Below are positions 8,346-18,151 of a stretch of DNA of 64,000 nt, piece by piece (position 1 is the stretch's first letter; the number at the start of each line of letters is the position of its first letter). Both the position numbers and the translations under genes were made by a program. The notes under the pieces were generated by a model, which searched no databases, was not told where the DNA came from, and saw only the letters and a program-made list of their open reading frames with translations. The DNA is from Croceivirga sp. (GTDB lineage Bacteria; Bacteroidota; Bacteroidia; Flavobacteriales; Flavobacteriaceae), in the NCBI GenBank assembly GCA_028284935.1, contig JANQQQ010000010.1, positions 62,001 to 126,000 on the forward strand. The letters run 5' to 3'.

Positions 8346-10297
8346 TACAAAGTTACTTAACCAATACTGTAGAAAGATATGCCTCTAAGTGGTTAGTCTT
8401 GGCTATCGATGTGGTTATTGTATGTATTGCTTTTGTGCTTTCCTACTTTATAAGGTTTAATCTCACTTTTAATTTCGAGGTAGAAAACCTATTGATACAA
8501 GTACCACTTGTTGCTATCGTTGCTCTTTTTTCATTTTTAATTATTGGTTCGTATAAGGGCGTAATCAGACATACGGGCATAAAAGATGTTTACAACATTT
8601 TCAATGCCATATGCCTTACAAGTATTTTGACCATATTTATTGTTTTGGCGTATCGATCTTTTGGGATGGAAAGAAGTTTTACAATTCCATTGTCCATAAT
8701 TATCATCAATAGTCTTATTAGTTTCGTAATGATGGTAGCCTCTAGATACGTTTTTAAGGTATTTTACCTGAATGTACTAAATGAAAATCGCCCACGGTCC
8801 TCAAAGAATATTGTTATTTATGGTGCTGGTGAATCAGGGATACTAACATATAATGCTATAATAAATCTATCTAAGAACAATGTTAAGGTTGTTGGATTTG
8901 TTGATAATGACAAAAAGAAAATTGGCAAGGTCATTAACGGTGTTAGTGTGTATTCTCCTGATGTACTAACCGAAGCCTTCATTGTCAAGAGAGACATCTC
9001 TGAAATCATTTTTTGTATTCAAACCATTTCGAGCTCAAGGCTAAAGGAATTGGTGGAAGGATTGATGGATTTCCCCGTGGTAGTTAAAATTGTGCCTCCA
9101 GTTGAAGATTGGATCAACGGCGAGTTAAAGGTTTCTCAGATTAAAAACATTCAAATAGAGGATTTATTAAATCGTGCACCCATTGATTTGGATAATTTGA
9201 ATATAGAAAAGGAATTGCACAACAAGGTTATCTTGGTTACTGGGGGAGCAGGGTCCATAGGGAGTGAATTGGTAAGGCAAATATGTAATTTCAAGTATAA
9301 ATCCCTAATTATCATTGACCAGGCAGAATCTGCTTTATATGATTTACAACAAGAGTTAAAACAAAAAGGTTATCATAATTTTATTCCTGTCGTTGGAGAT
9401 GTAAGGGATAAGAAAAGAATGAATAATCTTTTTGAGGAGTACAAGCCCAATATGGTATTCCACGCAGCGGCATATAAGCATGTTCCGCTAATGGAACAGA
9501 ATTCTTATGAGGCAATTAAGATAAATATTGCAGGAACCAAAATTATTGCAGACTTATCGACGGAACATAATGTGGATAAGTTTGTGCTGGTTTCAACGGA
9601 TAAAGCCGTAAATCCAACAAATATCATGGGTGCCAGCAAGCGTATCGCTGAAATTTATGTGAGCTGTCTTCAAAAACAAAGTGATACTCGTTATATTATT
9701 ACTAGATTCGGAAATGTTTTAGGTTCTAATGGTTCAGTCATTCCGTTGTTCAGGAAACAGATTGAAAAAGGTGGGCCGCTTACACTTACCCATAAAGAGA
9801 TTACACGCTATTTCATGACTATTCCCGAAGCTTCCCAATTAGTATTGGAGGCTGGTTCCATGGGCGTTGGTGGTGAGATTTTTATTTTTGACATGGGTGA
9901 GTCCGTCAAGATTTTCGATTTGGCCAAAAACATGATCAAGCTTTCTGGTTTAAGATATCCAGAGGATATAGATATTACCATTACAGGATTAAGGCCAGGA
10001 GAAAAACTATATGAGGAGCTTTTGGCAAATGGAGAAAATACACTTCCTACCTATCACAAAAAAATTAAGATTGGCAAGACTCGGGAATTGGAATATGGAA
10101 AACTCAAATCTTTGATTGATGAGCTTTGTATAGCCAATATGTTTTTCGGTGAAAATACTGTTAAGCTGATGAAAGATATTGTTCCTGAGTTTATATCAAA
10201 CAACTCTAAATTTTGCGAATTGGATAGGAAAGAAAGTGCTACTTTTGGAGCGGACCAAAAATTCCAATCAGAGCAACCCCACAGCGCATTAAATTAA
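8342..10297 (+). CDS. Membrane UDP-HexNAc 4,6-dehydratase (PglF/CapD-like)
   Basis: 651 aa. The N-terminal quarter has four hydrophobic segments (about 17-135), then a CoA-binding-like Rossmann domain (NIVIYGAGESGILTY) and a C-terminal SDR domain (VILVTGGAGSIGSELVRQI, AAYKHVPLMEQN, STDKAVNPTNIMGASKR, RFGNVLGSNGSVIP). This is the architecture of PglF/WbpM/CapD, which make the 4-keto-6-deoxy intermediate used by the aminotransferase upstream. The STDKAVNP stretch replaces the usual YxxxK with the Met/Lys version typical of the family. ATG at 8342 overlaps the previous stop; a longer reading from 8267 would only run back into the aminotransferase gene. The product is inferred to be UDP-QuiNAc4N-type sugar. 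Confidence 0.9.
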   Translation: MIQSYLTNTVERYASKWLVLAIDVVIVCIAFVLSYFIRFNLTFNFEVENLLIQVPLVAIVALFSFLIIGSYKGVIRHTGIKDVYNIFNAICLTSILTIFIVLAYRSFGMERSFTIPLSIIIINSLISFVMMVASRYVFKVFYLNVLNENRPRSSKNIVIYGAGESGILTYNAIINLSKNNVKVVGFVDNDKKKIGKVINGVSVYSPDVLTEAFIVKRDISEIIFCIQTISSSRLKELVEGLMDFPVVVKIVPPVEDWINGELKVSQIKNIQIEDLLNRAPIDLDNLNIEKELHNKVILVTGGAGSIGSELVRQICNFKYKSLIIIDQAESALYDLQQELKQKGYHNFIPVVGDVRDKKRMNNLFEEYKPNMVFHAAAYKHVPLMEQNSYEAIKINIAGTKIIADLSTEHNVDKFVLVSTDKAVNPTNIMGASKRIAEIYVSCLQKQSDTRYIITRFGNVLGSNGSVIPLFRKQIEKGGPLTLTHKEITRYFMTIPEASQLVLEAGSMGVGGEIFIFDMGESVKIFDLAKNMIKLSGLRYPEDIDITITGLRPGEKLYEELLANGENTLPTYHKKIKIGKTRELEYGKLKSLIDELCIANMFFGENTVKLMKDIVPEFISNNSKFCELDRKESATFGADQKFQSEQPHSALN

Positions 10298-10317
10298 TAA
10301 GTTTTATTCCTTGGTTT

Positions 10318-11094
10318 ATGAAAAAAAATGATTCGGTAGTATTCGTTAGGGCAGTGCTTGTATGTATTTTGGCTATACTTTCTTCTTGCGCTTCCAGAAA
10401 AGATGTGGTCTATTTTCAGGATACCGGAAATTTTGAAACTTTGGTCAACGACAATACATTTGTTTCGAAGTTTAAAGTTGATGATTTAGTGTCCATTCAT
10501 GTATCTTCATTGAATCCGGAGGCTAGTGTCCCCTTTAACCTGTTTAGAGGTGCTTCTGAAGGAGGCTTTCGAGCTGAACAAGTTGATTACTTAGTAGATC
10601 AGGCAGGGGAAATCGATTTTCCAGTGATTGGGAAACTTAAAATTGAAGGACTTTCCCCGGACGAAGTACGTGTCCTTTTAAGAGATCGATTATCAGTTTA
10701 CCTGAAAGACCCTATCATAAATATAAGGTTGCGCAATTTTACGGTGACTGTTTTGGGGGAAGTTTTAAGACCTGGTACGTACCCCGTGAATGGAGAACAA
10801 ATAACAATTTTGGAGGCTTTAGGCCTTGCGGGTGATTTGACCTTACGAGGTGTTCGAAACAATGTCTTGGTAATTCGGGATTTTAATGGCACAAAAGTAT
10901 ATACCCGTGTTGATTTGACCTCCAAAGACATTATAAAGTCGCCTGTGTATTATCTCACCCAAAATGATGTGGTTTATGTAGAACCGAACAAATCCGGCAT
11001 CAAAGAAACTTCTCTCGATGCAAGAGCTACCATCTATGTTTCCATTGCTTCGGTGCTAATTACCTCGACTGTTTTATTGCTCACACGGAATTAA
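10318..11094 (+). CDS. wza: Outer-membrane polysaccharide export lipoprotein (Wza family)
   Basis: 258 aa with a lipoprotein signal (hydrophobic VRAVLVCILAI then LSSC, lipidation Cys about residue 23). A Poly_export domain follows (VDYLVDQAGEIDFPVIGKLKIEGLSPDEV) and one SLBB domain (NFTVTVLGEVLRPGTYPV). A C-terminal hydrophobic segment (YVSIASVLITSTVLLL) could insert in the outer membrane as the Wza C-terminal helix does. It lies 20 bases after the dehydratase gene and 13 bases before wzc, the standard order for Wzx/Wzy-type export. It should form the outer-membrane channel. Confidence 0.93.
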   Translation: MKKNDSVVFVRAVLVCILAILSSCASRKDVVYFQDTGNFETLVNDNTFVSKFKVDDLVSIHVSSLNPEASVPFNLFRGASEGGFRAEQVDYLVDQAGEIDFPVIGKLKIEGLSPDEVRVLLRDRLSVYLKDPIINIRLRNFTVTVLGEVLRPGTYPVNGEQITILEALGLAGDLTLRGVRNNVLVIRDFNGTKVYTRVDLTSKDIIKSPVYYLTQNDVVYVEPNKSGIKETSLDARATIYVSIASVLITSTVLLLTRN

Positions 11095-11107
11095 ATTGGG
11101 TTTTAAC

Positions 11108-13504
11108 ATGCAGATTGAAAAACAAATAAGCCCAAATAATAATGTTGACTTAAGTAACCTGATCAAGCCATATGTTAAGAATTGGAAATGGTTTGTAGTT
11201 TCAGTTATCCTTGCCATAGCCTTTGCCATTTTGTACATACGGTATACGGTGCCTGAGTATGCCATCCGTGCCAAGGTAAAAATATTGGAGGATCAGAATT
11301 CAACTTCAGAACTAGGGGCATTCACGGATTTAGGTGTTTTGGGCGGGACTAGGAATAATGTTCAGGATGAGATAGAATCCTTAAACTCTAGAACCAACCT
11401 TATCGAGGTGGTCAAAGAACTCGGATTAAACAAAAGAATCATAGCTATCGGTAACATCAAGAATACGGCCTTATATGACAACCCACCTTTTAATATCAAC
11501 TTTTTGGGACCGGATTCCCTTGTTCAAAAAACCGAACATCAATTTTACATCAGGTTGATTTCGGACACCAAATTTGAATTTTCCAATATTGAGAACGATG
11601 CTTTTAAAGCGTATTCTTTTGGAAAACCGATACCCTCGTCCTTGGGCGATTTGATTATTACTCCTAATGTGAATTTAGATATGAAATCCTATAGCGGGAG
11701 GAATTATGAAGTTAAAGTCAGTCCTTTAGCAAAGATGGCAGCATACTATCAAATGAAGATATTGATTACACCTACAAATGAATTTTCCAATATAATTTCA
11801 ATAGCCCTAAATGACGCCATTAAAAAAAGGGGGAGGGATATCATCAACACTCTAATTGACAAGTACAACCAGAATGCTGTTGATGATAAAAAGGCAATTG
11901 CCGACCGTACCTCTAATTTTATCAATGATCGAATTGCCGATATATACGGAAATTTATCAACGGTAGACCAGAATGCCGAAGACTTCAAGGCCGGCAGGGG
12001 AATAGCTGATATTACCTCCCAAACAAATGTGAATTTAGAAATTGGAGCAGTTAATCAACAAGAATTACAGAACGCAACAGTGCAATTGGATATCGCTTCC
12101 TCCATGAAAGAACTTGTAGATAATCAAAATGGATATGAATTGCTTCCGGCCAATGTAGGGTTGGCAGATCAGACGATTGCCAGCACAACCGCACGATATA
12201 ATGAACTAGCCTTGGAGAGAAAAAGACTTCTGGAAAGCTCAAATGAGAAAAACCCAATCATCGTTAATTTGGACCAACAGTTGGATGGTTTGAAGCGAAG
12301 TATGAAATCAAGTTTGAACAGTGTTACCAATAATCTATCACTTCAAGTTAATAGTCTAAGCGATCAATTATCCAGAATCAATTCCAGAATCTATTCTGCC
12401 CCAAAAAATGAGCGTGCACTTCGCGATATCACGCGCCAACAACAAACAACGGAGTCCCTATATCTTTATTTGTTACAGAAACGTGAGGAGTCGCAGATTA
12501 CATTCGCGTCAGCATCACCCAAGTCAAAAGTTATCGATAGGGCTTATCTTCTAAATAATGCTCCCGTCTCTCCCAAGAAAACAATTGTGCTTTTGGCTTC
12601 CATTATTATTGGCCTTTTAGTGCCCTTTTCCGTAATGTATGCCAGGGATGTTTTGGACAACAAAATCCATAATAAAGTCAATTTGGAAAAACTGACAGGC
12701 GATGTTCCGGTCCTGGCGGAACTACCCAAAATTTCTAAAAAAGAAGACACTTTAATAAAGACCGATGAACGAACGGTTTTGGCCGAATCCCTCAGAATTT
12801 TGAGAACAAACTTGGATTTTATCTTAAAAACCCGGCGGGATGTCAATGAAAATTACGGAAAGACCATTTTTATAACCTCCAGTGTGCCAGGAGAGGGTAA
12901 GACGCTGGTTTCCTTTAATCTGTCCATGATTTATGCCAATGCCGGTAAAAGAGTTCTTCTAATGGGTGCGGATATCAGAAATCCAAAAATCTATGAATTT
13001 TATAGAGGGAAGAACGTTGACAAATTGGCAAAATCAGCTATGAACAAGGACAATAGGGGATTAACAGATTTTTTGTCCAACGAAACTTTGAAACCAAAGG
13101 AAATTATTTCTTCAATCTTGGTAAACGACCAAACTATTGACATAATTTTCGCAGGGACCATTCCGCCTAACCCCACTGAATTATTGATGAGCGAAAGAAC
13201 AGATGAATTATTTGAAGCGGTTAGAACGAAATATGATTACATCATTGTTGATACTGCTCCACTGATGGTGGTTTCCGACACGCTACTTATAAGCAAAAAT
13301 GCCGATCAGACCCTTTACGTCACTAGAGCTGGGATTACGGAAACCAATATAGTTGGATTTCCGATCCAGTTACAAAAAGAAGGCAAATTAAAAGGATTAT
13401 CCTTTATTGTAAATGGCGTGAAGTCCTCCAATTTGGGTTATGAGGGAAAATACGGTTATGGATACGGAGGTAGAAAGAAGAAATGGTATCAAGTTTTTAG
13501 TTAA
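11108..13504 (+). CDS. wzc: Polysaccharide co-polymerase and tyrosine autokinase (Wzc family)
   Basis: 798 aa. An inner-membrane helix (about 22-45, WFVVSVILAIAFAILYI), a long periplasmic Wzz/GumC part with coiled-coil between about 260 and 470, and a second helix (about 495-518, IVLLASIIIGLLVPFSVMY) precede a cytoplasmic BY-kinase. That kinase has Walker A SVPGEGKT, Walker A' LLMGADIRNP and Walker B DYIIVDTAP. The C-terminus carries a Tyr/Gly cluster (YEGKYGYGYGGRKKKWY), the expected autophosphorylation site. ATG at 11108 preferred over an in-frame TTG at 11096. It controls chain length with Wza, and the convergent phosphatase would reset it. Confidence 0.94.
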   Translation: MQIEKQISPNNNVDLSNLIKPYVKNWKWFVVSVILAIAFAILYIRYTVPEYAIRAKVKILEDQNSTSELGAFTDLGVLGGTRNNVQDEIESLNSRTNLIEVVKELGLNKRIIAIGNIKNTALYDNPPFNINFLGPDSLVQKTEHQFYIRLISDTKFEFSNIENDAFKAYSFGKPIPSSLGDLIITPNVNLDMKSYSGRNYEVKVSPLAKMAAYYQMKILITPTNEFSNIISIALNDAIKKRGRDIINTLIDKYNQNAVDDKKAIADRTSNFINDRIADIYGNLSTVDQNAEDFKAGRGIADITSQTNVNLEIGAVNQQELQNATVQLDIASSMKELVDNQNGYELLPANVGLADQTIASTTARYNELALERKRLLESSNEKNPIIVNLDQQLDGLKRSMKSSLNSVTNNLSLQVNSLSDQLSRINSRIYSAPKNERALRDITRQQQTTESLYLYLLQKREESQITFASASPKSKVIDRAYLLNNAPVSPKKTIVLLASIIIGLLVPFSVMYARDVLDNKIHNKVNLEKLTGDVPVLAELPKISKKEDTLIKTDERTVLAESLRILRTNLDFILKTRRDVNENYGKTIFITSSVPGEGKTLVSFNLSMIYANAGKRVLLMGADIRNPKIYEFYRGKNVDKLAKSAMNKDNRGLTDFLSNETLKPKEIISSILVNDQTIDIIFAGTIPPNPTELLMSERTDELFEAVRTKYDYIIVDTAPLMVVSDTLLISKNADQTLYVTRAGITETNIVGFPIQLQKEGKLKGLSFIVNGVKSSNLGYEGKYGYGYGGRKKKWYQVFS

Positions 13505-13511
13505 ATTGATT

Positions 13512-14249
13512 TTATACCAATGTTCTATTGTTATGGGCCAAGTACACTAGATTTGCTGCATAGCGCTCCTTAAGTTTAATGGATTTTAAAGACTGTATAT
13601 GTCTCGTGTTGTGGGCATCGCTTCCCAAAAAGTCGTATAAATTATGCTTTAACAGTTGCAAAGCAGCTTTCTGAACATCAACACCATAATACCCTCCCAG
13701 GGATAGTAAGTTCAGTTGAAACTTCAGTCCTTGCGACTTTAATTTTTCATAGTTTTTTAGGTCAGAATTTAAATACTGATAGCGCTCTGGATGGGCGAAC
13801 ACTGGGAATATCCCCCTTTTTATAATTTTTTCGACAGATTGGTTAAAATTGATACTCGGTTGTAAGTAGGACATTTCAATCAAGAGATGATTTTCATTTA
13901 AGCGTATTACTTGGTTTTCTTCCAACTTACGTTCAAAATCATCATCAATCATATGTTCGGCAGCATACTTTAAATCTATTCCGTGAATATTTTCTTCTCT
14001 AAGCGCCAGTTTCAACTTATCACAGGCCTCCCTAACAGACTCAGGGGTATTGTCATAGTAGTCATGCATGATATGTGGAGTACAGATAAATTGGTTAATG
14101 CCAAGCTCTTGGAATGCCCTAATCATTTCAATGGACTCACTAACACTATTTGCCCCATCATCAATCCCTGGAAGGATATGATTGTGAACGTCCACCATGT
14201 CTTCTAGAAAATCCACTAGAAATCTATTCTTGGAAAAAAAATATAGCAT
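13512..14249 (-). CDS. PHP-type tyrosine-protein phosphatase (CpsB/YwqE family)
   Basis: 245 aa. Metal ligands are visible in MVDVHNHILPGIDDGA, in EMSYLQP, in FAHPERYQYL and in FLGSDAHNTRH, the usual PHP-domain set. CpsB/YwqE enzymes dephosphorylate the tyrosine tail of Wzc-like BY-kinases. It ends seven bases from the end of wzc on the opposite strand, so the pair is neighbouring but convergent and separately transcribed. Start ATG at 14249; an internal Met (MVDVHNH) would be the first residue of the core domain, so about 17 residues of N-terminal extension are uncertain. Confidence 0.9.
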   Translation of the reverse strand: MLYFFSKNRFLVDFLEDMVDVHNHILPGIDDGANSVSESIEMIRAFQELGINQFICTPHIMHDYYDNTPESVREACDKLKLALREENIHGIDLKYAAEHMIDDDFERKLEENQVIRLNENHLLIEMSYLQPSINFNQSVEKIIKRGIFPVFAHPERYQYLNSDLKNYEKLKSQGLKFQLNLLSLGGYYGVDVQKAALQLLKHNLYDFLGSDAHNTRHIQSLKSIKLKERYAANLVYLAHNNRTLV

Positions 14250-14294
14250 GGATTGGAATTGGAGAGCAAATATACTGTAGACACCTATACGGAT

Positions 14295-15665
14295 CTATTT
14301 TCCGATACAAAAATTGGAAAATATATTTCCCAATAAATCATCGGTTGTTACATTTCCCGTGATTTCCCCCAAATGAAACAGTGCCTCACGGATGTCTATG
14401 GCCATTAAATCACTGGCCAGTCCTTCCCACATGGCCTCTTTCACTTTTTGAATGGCCTCTAAGGCTTTCAATAAGGAGTCATAGTGCCTATTATTGGTTA
14501 TTATAGTGTTATTTTTTCCCAATTCACCTGCATTGGTCATTTTCAAAAGAAGCCCTTTTAAATTAGGAATGCCCTCTCCATTTTTGGCAGAAATAAAAAT
14601 GATGTTGGAAATATCGTTTTTCAGGGATTCCAATTTCGATTCAGATGATTCATCAATTTTATTGACGACGATCACTATTTTCTTTTCAGGATACTTTTCT
14701 TGTAGCGCTTCTATTTCCTTTTTTGCGAAGTTTTTTGCATCGACCAAATAAAGCACCAAGGCGGCTTGTTCTATTTTTTCAAAGGAACGCTCAATGCCTA
14801 TTTTCTCTATGCTGTCCTTGGTCTCTCGTATTCCAGCGGTATCAATAAAACGAAAATTGATTCCCTCAATGGAGATTTGATCCTCGACCGTATCCCTTGT
14901 GGTTCCGGCGATTTCACTTACAATTGCGCGTTCTTCATTCAACAAAACGTTCAACAAGGTGGATTTGCCTACGTTCGGTTCCCCAACTATGGCAACGGGA
15001 ATCCCATTTTTAATGACATTGCCCAAGGCAAAAGAGTCTATTAGTCTTTCGAGAACATCGGTGATCTTATTCAGAAGTCGATTGAATTGTCGTCTATCTG
15101 CAAATTCCACATCCTCCTGTGAAAAATCCAATTCCAATTCAATAAGCGATGCGAAATTCATGAGCTCCTCCCTTAAATTTTGGATTTCATTACTAAAACC
15201 GCCACGCATCTGTTGAACCGCAATTTGATGTGACGCTTTGCTATCACTTGCTATGAGGTCAGCTACGGCCTCAGCTTGGCTTAAGTCCATTTTTCCATTA
15301 AGGAAGGCGCGAAGGGTAAACTCTCCGGGTGTAGCCATTCTACACCCATTCCGTAAAAACAATTGGATCATTTGCTGTTGGATATAAGGCGACCCGTGGC
15401 ATGAGATTTCAACTACATTTTCTCCTGTATATGAATGGGGACCTTTGAATATGGATACCAAAACCTTGTCCAATACATTGCTGTTTTCAATAATATGGCC
15501 AAGATGTAGGGTATGGCTTTTTTGGGATCTTAAGTTTTTCTTTCCATTAGGTTTGAACTTTTTGGAAACAATCTCTAAGGCATCCGGTCCGGATAGCCGA
15601 ATTATGGCAATGGCTCCAATCCCTGGTGCTGTTGCCAGGGCAACAATGGTATCTTCCTGCAGCAT
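14295..15665 (-). CDS. mnmE: tRNA uridine-5-carboxymethylaminomethyl modification GTPase MnmE
   Basis: 456 aa, full length. The N-terminal folate-binding domain starts DTIVALATAPGIGAIAIIRLSG; the helical domain holds the inserted G domain with G1 GEPNVGKST, G3 DTAG, G4 NKID. The last four residues are CIGK, the invariant C-terminal motif whose Cys is needed for catalysis. With MnmG it makes the cmnm5 modification at U34 of certain tRNAs. A perfect -7 box (TAATTTTG on the minus strand, 15677-15670) lies just five bases before the ATG at 15665, so either the leader is extremely short or this is a chance match. Confidence 0.98.
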   Translation of the reverse strand: MLQEDTIVALATAPGIGAIAIIRLSGPDALEIVSKKFKPNGKKNLRSQKSHTLHLGHIIENSNVLDKVLVSIFKGPHSYTGENVVEISCHGSPYIQQQMIQLFLRNGCRMATPGEFTLRAFLNGKMDLSQAEAVADLIASDSKASHQIAVQQMRGGFSNEIQNLREELMNFASLIELELDFSQEDVEFADRRQFNRLLNKITDVLERLIDSFALGNVIKNGIPVAIVGEPNVGKSTLLNVLLNEERAIVSEIAGTTRDTVEDQISIEGINFRFIDTAGIRETKDSIEKIGIERSFEKIEQAALVLYLVDAKNFAKKEIEALQEKYPEKKIVIVVNKIDESSESKLESLKNDISNIIFISAKNGEGIPNLKGLLLKMTNAGELGKNNTIITNNRHYDSLLKALEAIQKVKEAMWEGLASDLMAIDIREALFHLGEITGNVTTDDLLGNIFSNFCIGK

Positions 15666-15736
15666 AGTACAAAATTACAAATTGAAATAGTGCCTCTAAC
15701 AGAACAATCAATACACCTGGGCAATATAATTCGAGA

Positions 15737-15766
15737 TTGAATTAAATTGTTGTATTCTTGACTTTG
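15737..15766 (+). promoter_or_regulatory. Predicted promoter of the GT2 gene
   Basis: TTG at 15737-15739, then 19 bases, then TGACTTTG at 15759-15766 (one mismatch to TAnnTTTG). Transcription would start about 15773, only about nine bases before the ATG at 15782. Confidence 0.45.
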
Positions 15767-15781
15767 AAATGAGTAAGAAAA

Positions 15782-16795
15782 ATGAAGCTAAGTATATTGA
15801 TTCCCGTTTACAACGGAGAAATTTATATTGAACGTGGCCTAAACGGGATTTTGCGGCAAAATCTAAATCCCAATGACTACGAGGTTATTGTCATTGATGA
15901 TGGTTCAACAGACAATACTTATGAAAAGGCAAAAGAGTTTGAAAAAAAACACAATCAGATAAAGGTTTTCACTCAACAGAATAACGGACTCTTTAATACT
16001 AGGAATAAGTTATTGGGAATGGCGAATGGCGAATACATTTATAATTTGGACGTAGACGATGCTCTGATAAGTGATCGATTGAATACTATTGTGGAGTTTG
16101 CTATTGAAAAAAATCTTGATTTCATTGGATTTAAATCCATTCCGAAAAAAGAAATTACCGGAAGCGATGTAGAATGCAATGATTTACCAATTTCAAAAGT
16201 ATATCAAGATGGAGAACAATTTTTATTGGCAAATCCCAGTCATAGGGTGGAAGTGTGGTGGTACATAATTAAACGTAGCTTTTTAATTAATCATAATTTT
16301 AGTTTTGAGGACAATCAAAATAATGCGGACGTCTTGTTCACCTATCAAGTACTTTTGAAGGCAAAAAGTGTCGGTTATTTTGACTGGTTGTGTCATTTTT
16401 ACTACCAATCACCTGATTCAATTATGAGAACCACCGACTACGAAAAGGAAAAGGCTCTTGTGGGTACAATGCACGAGATGATACTTTCCTTAGGAAAATT
16501 AGTGCAAAGAGTAGCAGTAAAGAATGGGAAAAAAGAAATTTCAAGGCTTATCGGAAGGCGCATGCAACAGTTCGCTTTTGGAAATTTAACTAAGATGTTA
16601 AAAATAGGAATGGACTTTGAATTTATACAAATTAAATTGAAGGAGTTGAAACTAACCGGAACCTATCCTTTTAAAACGGAAGATTTAATTCTTTCCAAAA
16701 AGCTAAAGCTTTTTGCAATTCTAGTGAATTCGTCATTTTTCCTTTTTTTGACTGCGAAGTTTTTCAGGTTTCGAAAATCGATGAAAAAATTGTAA
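15782..16795 (+). CDS. Family 2 glycosyltransferase
   Basis: 337 aa. The GT-A fold is clear: LSILIPVYNGEIYIERGL, then IVIDDGSTDNT and the DVDDA (DXD) metal/UDP-sugar site at about residue 90. No transmembrane segment is obvious, but the C-terminal about 30 residues are hydrophobic and basic (LFAILVNSSFFLFLTAKFF), which could anchor it to the inner membrane. It is the only glycosyltransferase in the window, and it stands alone between mnmE and a convergent lipoprotein gene rather than in the capsule operon. Donor and acceptor cannot be told from sequence. Confidence 0.9.
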   Translation: MKLSILIPVYNGEIYIERGLNGILRQNLNPNDYEVIVIDDGSTDNTYEKAKEFEKKHNQIKVFTQQNNGLFNTRNKLLGMANGEYIYNLDVDDALISDRLNTIVEFAIEKNLDFIGFKSIPKKEITGSDVECNDLPISKVYQDGEQFLLANPSHRVEVWWYIIKRSFLINHNFSFEDNQNNADVLFTYQVLLKAKSVGYFDWLCHFYYQSPDSIMRTTDYEKEKALVGTMHEMILSLGKLVQRVAVKNGKKEISRLIGRRMQQFAFGNLTKMLKIGMDFEFIQIKLKELKLTGTYPFKTEDLILSKKLKLFAILVNSSFFLFLTAKFFRFRKSMKKL

Positions 16796-16860
16796 CTAAG
16801 TCGGCCAAAAATACTCAATATTCTGGATTGTGAATTTAATGTAAAGGCTGAATATAAATG

Positions 16861-16891
16861 AAAAAAGCCCCAGGATAAATATCCTGGAGCT
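16861..16891 (-). terminator. Rho-independent terminator of the Cys-rich lipoprotein gene
   Basis: On the minus strand AGCTCCAGGAT (16891-16881) pairs with ATCCTGGGGCT (16876-16866; one G-U pair) around a four-base loop, followed by a run of T (16866-16861). It lies 57 bases past the stop of the lipoprotein gene. The plus strand lacks a T run, so it is mainly a minus-strand terminator. Confidence 0.8.
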
Positions 16892-16947
16892 TAGGTGTTT
16901 AAAATTGAGAAGGTATCCTTTTATTGATTAGGTACCTATCCCTTTTT

Positions 16948-17862
16948 TTAATGATATCTAGGGCAACATCTCAACCTGAAGTCAAAGTCCATCACCCAAA
17001 GACGTTCGTGGGTATGTTTGTCAATAATCCATCCCCAATTGCTGAAACCATGTGCACCGATATTGGAATCAAACCCAGCACCGTTTGGTCCTAACTGCCC
17101 CCTTAGATTCTCTCCGCGTTGCTCCAATCCAAAGCAACCAGTACCTAAACAATCGCTTCCCCAAGAGTACAACCAGCTTCTTTTAGAATCCATTTCGTAA
17201 TAAAGTAAATCTCCTGGAACGGCTTCCTGTGATGCGCATCCTGGTTCCAATTTAAATTCGCCACCTATCGCCGTAAATTCATCGTAAGTGCGTTTGTCTT
17301 TTAACCATGCATTTACATATACTTTGCACTTTCCGTCATTCATTGAAGTAGTACCTCTAATTAGGGCCGTTCCGTCATTGAAAGTCACAAAAATCATTCG
17401 GTGATATTTGGTGGAAGAAAAGTATGCGGAAGGAACAAAGAAATCAGTTTCGTTCTCAGGCCACCAAAGGTTGGCAGAGGGTTGGCGATCTGAAAACGGA
17501 CATCTATCCGCGTCTTTTACTAGACACAATGAAGTAATTTTACGTCTTTTTTTCTTTTTGTAGTGTCCTAAGGACATATCTTCTTCGGATACAAGCTCAC
17601 TATTCTCAAAATCGAGAGGTGCTAAGCTTAAATTCTCAGACTTTAAGAAATCCAAATTCTCAATTTCATTCAAAAATTGACTTTGAATGGCTTCTAACTC
17701 TTCAATTTCAATTTCTTCTTCTACAGCGGTGGTTTCTTGTTCAACCACTAATTCGGTATCCAAACCGGTATCGACTTGCTCTAAAGTTGTGGAAATTTCT
17801 TCGTTTTCGCAACCCACCATAGCGAAAACAGCAATAATTGCTAGTGCATTAAATTTTTTCAT
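16948..17862 (-). CDS. Cys-rich lipoprotein of unknown function
   Basis: 304 aa. Lipoprotein signal with MVGC lipobox at about residue 18, then about 80 residues dominated by Glu (AVEEEIEIEELEAIQ), a basic patch (HYKKKKRRKI, about 100-110), and a C-terminal domain of about 190 residues. The C-terminal domain has eight or more Cys (SLCLVKDADRCPF, DGKCKVYV, EPGCAS, SDCLGTGCFG, RLRCCPRY) and many Trp/Gly. Paired cysteines suggest disulfides in an exported protein. I do not recognise the family. It is monocistronic with its own terminator. The ATG at 17862 follows an A/T-rich leader. Confidence 0.8.
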   Translation of the reverse strand: MKKFNALAIIAVFAMVGCENEEISTTLEQVDTGLDTELVVEQETTAVEEEIEIEELEAIQSQFLNEIENLDFLKSENLSLAPLDFENSELVSEEDMSLGHYKKKKRRKITSLCLVKDADRCPFSDRQPSANLWWPENETDFFVPSAYFSSTKYHRMIFVTFNDGTALIRGTTSMNDGKCKVYVNAWLKDKRTYDEFTAIGGEFKLEPGCASQEAVPGDLLYYEMDSKRSWLYSWGSDCLGTGCFGLEQRGENLRGQLGPNGAGFDSNIGAHGFSNWGWIIDKHTHERLWVMDFDFRLRCCPRYH

Positions 17863-18151
17863 AATTCAGTATTGTATAGGTTTAATAATCAGTAATTTTA
17901 ATCTAAAAGTCTCGTGTCCTAAATAATATTAGTTGAATTGCCAATTTTTCAGATATCTTGACCAACTGTAGGAGAAAGAGCCTAATGGTACTGAATCTTC
18001 TTACAACTAATTCACTTTCAACGGTTTCTTTGCTTTTATTGGTACCTCTCAATATCAAATATGCCTCGTAACTTAACACCAGGGGTTATCTGTGTTAGTG
18101 TAACAATTTTGGTGAAATCACTACATATTAATACATCAATCAATTATAAAA

